From Mesorhizobium qingshengii (GTDB lineage: Bacteria > Pseudomonadota > Alphaproteobacteria > Rhizobiales > Rhizobiaceae), in assembly GCF_027563465.1 (NCBI RefSeq), contig NZ_JAPFQA010000002.1, positions 744,001 to 808,000 on the forward strand: 64,000 nucleotides of DNA, given 5' to 3'. Shown piece by piece: positions 63,437-64,000 of the stretch. How positions within the stretch are numbered: the first letter of the stretch is position 1; every line of letters begins with the position of its first letter. Both the position numbers and the translations under genes were made by a program. The notes under the pieces are model-generated. The model worked only from the letters and a program-made list of their open reading frames with translations. It had not been told where the DNA came from and did no database searches.

Positions 63437-64000
63437 TCAGTCCCCGAGCGGCAGGCGCGGATCGTCCACCTTCAACGTGTTCACGCTCTGCTTGATGCGG
63501 CGCAGATTCTCGAGGACCTTTGGTCCGCGCGTCTCGGCGACCGAGGTGACGAGCATGTCGACGATCGCCAGCAGTGCATAGCGCGACGATGTCGGCTTGT
63601 AGATGTTGCCGTCTTCCAAGGGCTGGAAATGGATCACCGTGTCGGCGGCCTTGGCAAGCGCCGAGTCCGGCGCCGTGATGGCGACGGTGGTGGCGCCATA
63701 CTGCTGGGCGACCTGCACGGCATCGATGACCGAACGCGCATAGCCGGAAACCGAGAAGGCGACCAGCGTGGTGTCGGGCGTGGCAACGGCGGCGTACATG
63801 CGCTGCAGCTGTCCGTCGATCTGCGCCACCACCGACATGCCCAGCCTGAACAGCCGGTTCTGCATCTCGGTCGCCATCATCGACGAAATGCCGCCGGAGC
63901 CGATGCAAAGCACATTGCCGGAGACAGCGATCCGCGCGGCGACGCCGACCAGCGTCGTCATGTCGAGATTTTCGCTGGAGCGCTGGATGGCGGCGATCGC
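63437..64000 (-). CDS. RpiR/MurR-type SIS-domain regulator, partial
   Basis: The frame is open to the right edge, so the N-terminus with its helix-turn-helix lies outside the window; 187 residues are visible. The SIS sugar-phosphate domain shows NVLCIGSGGISSMMATEMQNRLFRLG, LVAFSVSGYARSVIDAVQVAQQYGATTVAITAPDSALAKAADTVI, and SRYALLAIVDMLVTSVAETRG. The family represses or activates sugar-phosphate catabolism, sensing a sugar phosphate. The C-terminus ends LKVDDPRLPLGD. It is convergent with the DUF167 gene. Confidence 0.87.
   Translation of the reverse strand, partial: AIAAIQRSSENLDMTTLVGVAARIAVSGNVLCIGSGGISSMMATEMQNRLFRLGMSVVAQIDGQLQRMYAAVATPDTTLVAFSVSGYARSVIDAVQVAQQYGATTVAITAPDSALAKAADTVIHFQPLEDGNIYKPTSSRYALLAIVDMLVTSVAETRGPKVLENLRRIKQSVNTLKVDDPRLPLGD

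Overview
The window is chromosomal DNA of a high-GC alphaproteobacterium, most likely a Mesorhizobium-type member of the Rhizobiales. The evidence is the overall gene style (many ABC uptake systems, SDRs and LysR-free catabolic islands), a Ros/MucR-family regulator, a CatI/CatJ/PcaF beta-ketoadipate set, a FixK/FNR box, RirA-like iron boxes, and dispersed GC-rich palindromic intergenic repeats resembling rhizobial mosaic (RIME-like) elements. No rRNA, insertion sequence, phage gene or CRISPR array was found. One tRNA gene is present.

Layout. 1-8.0 kb: mixed housekeeping and stress genes (TerB-like end, amidotransferase, PNPOx-fold protein, MFS exporter, PLP aminotransferase, an SDR/AraC divergent pair, a MucR-like regulator). 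8.2-13.8 kb: a minus-strand glucan-to-pentose-phosphate operon (GH15 glucosidase, gnd, zwf, glucokinase). 14.0-17.1 kb: a cytoplasmic GAF histidine kinase and NarL-type regulator, then an SMP-30 lactonase. 17.2-21.7 kb: a sugar ABC importer. 21.7-24.1 kb: a TetR/DHA2-type efflux pair. 24.2-28.5 kb: a beta-oxidation fusion enzyme, an SDR and mannonate dehydratase.

28.5-41.8 kb is one divergent amine-catabolism island. Leftward run a PotD/B/C/A-type importer, a GT1-family glycosyltransferase, three tandem paralogous cupins and an aldehyde dehydrogenase. Rightward run a GntR regulator with two winged helices, a second GT1 paralogue, a glutamine-synthetase-like gamma-glutamylamine ligase and a PuuB-like FAD oxidase. 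The set looks like a gamma-glutamylation route for an imported amine, with glycosyltransferases and cupins as unusual additions.

42-45.8 kb: an IclR regulator diverging from catI-catJ-pcaF (3-oxoadipate to succinyl-CoA and acetyl-CoA). 46-50.7 kb: a BMP-family ABC importer. 50.9-53.9 kb: an SDR, a 51-residue membrane peptide, a frameshifted flavin monooxygenase and a cysteine hydrolase. 54.0-56.5 kb: exbB-exbD-tonB behind two RirA-like boxes.

56.5-59.7 kb (minus strand) is the least explained and most interesting part: an XRE regulator, a 31-residue peptide gene, a SagB/ThcOx-type FMN dehydrogenase and three small unknown proteins. This is a plausible, minimal peptide-modification (RiPP-like) locus with no YcaO or LanB visible. 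60-62.4 kb: a metallophosphoesterase and a Ser/Thr kinase-UspA fusion downstream of a perfect FixK/FNR box. The window ends with tRNA-Ala(CGC), YggT, YggU/DUF167 and the SIS-domain part of an RpiR-type regulator cut by the right edge.
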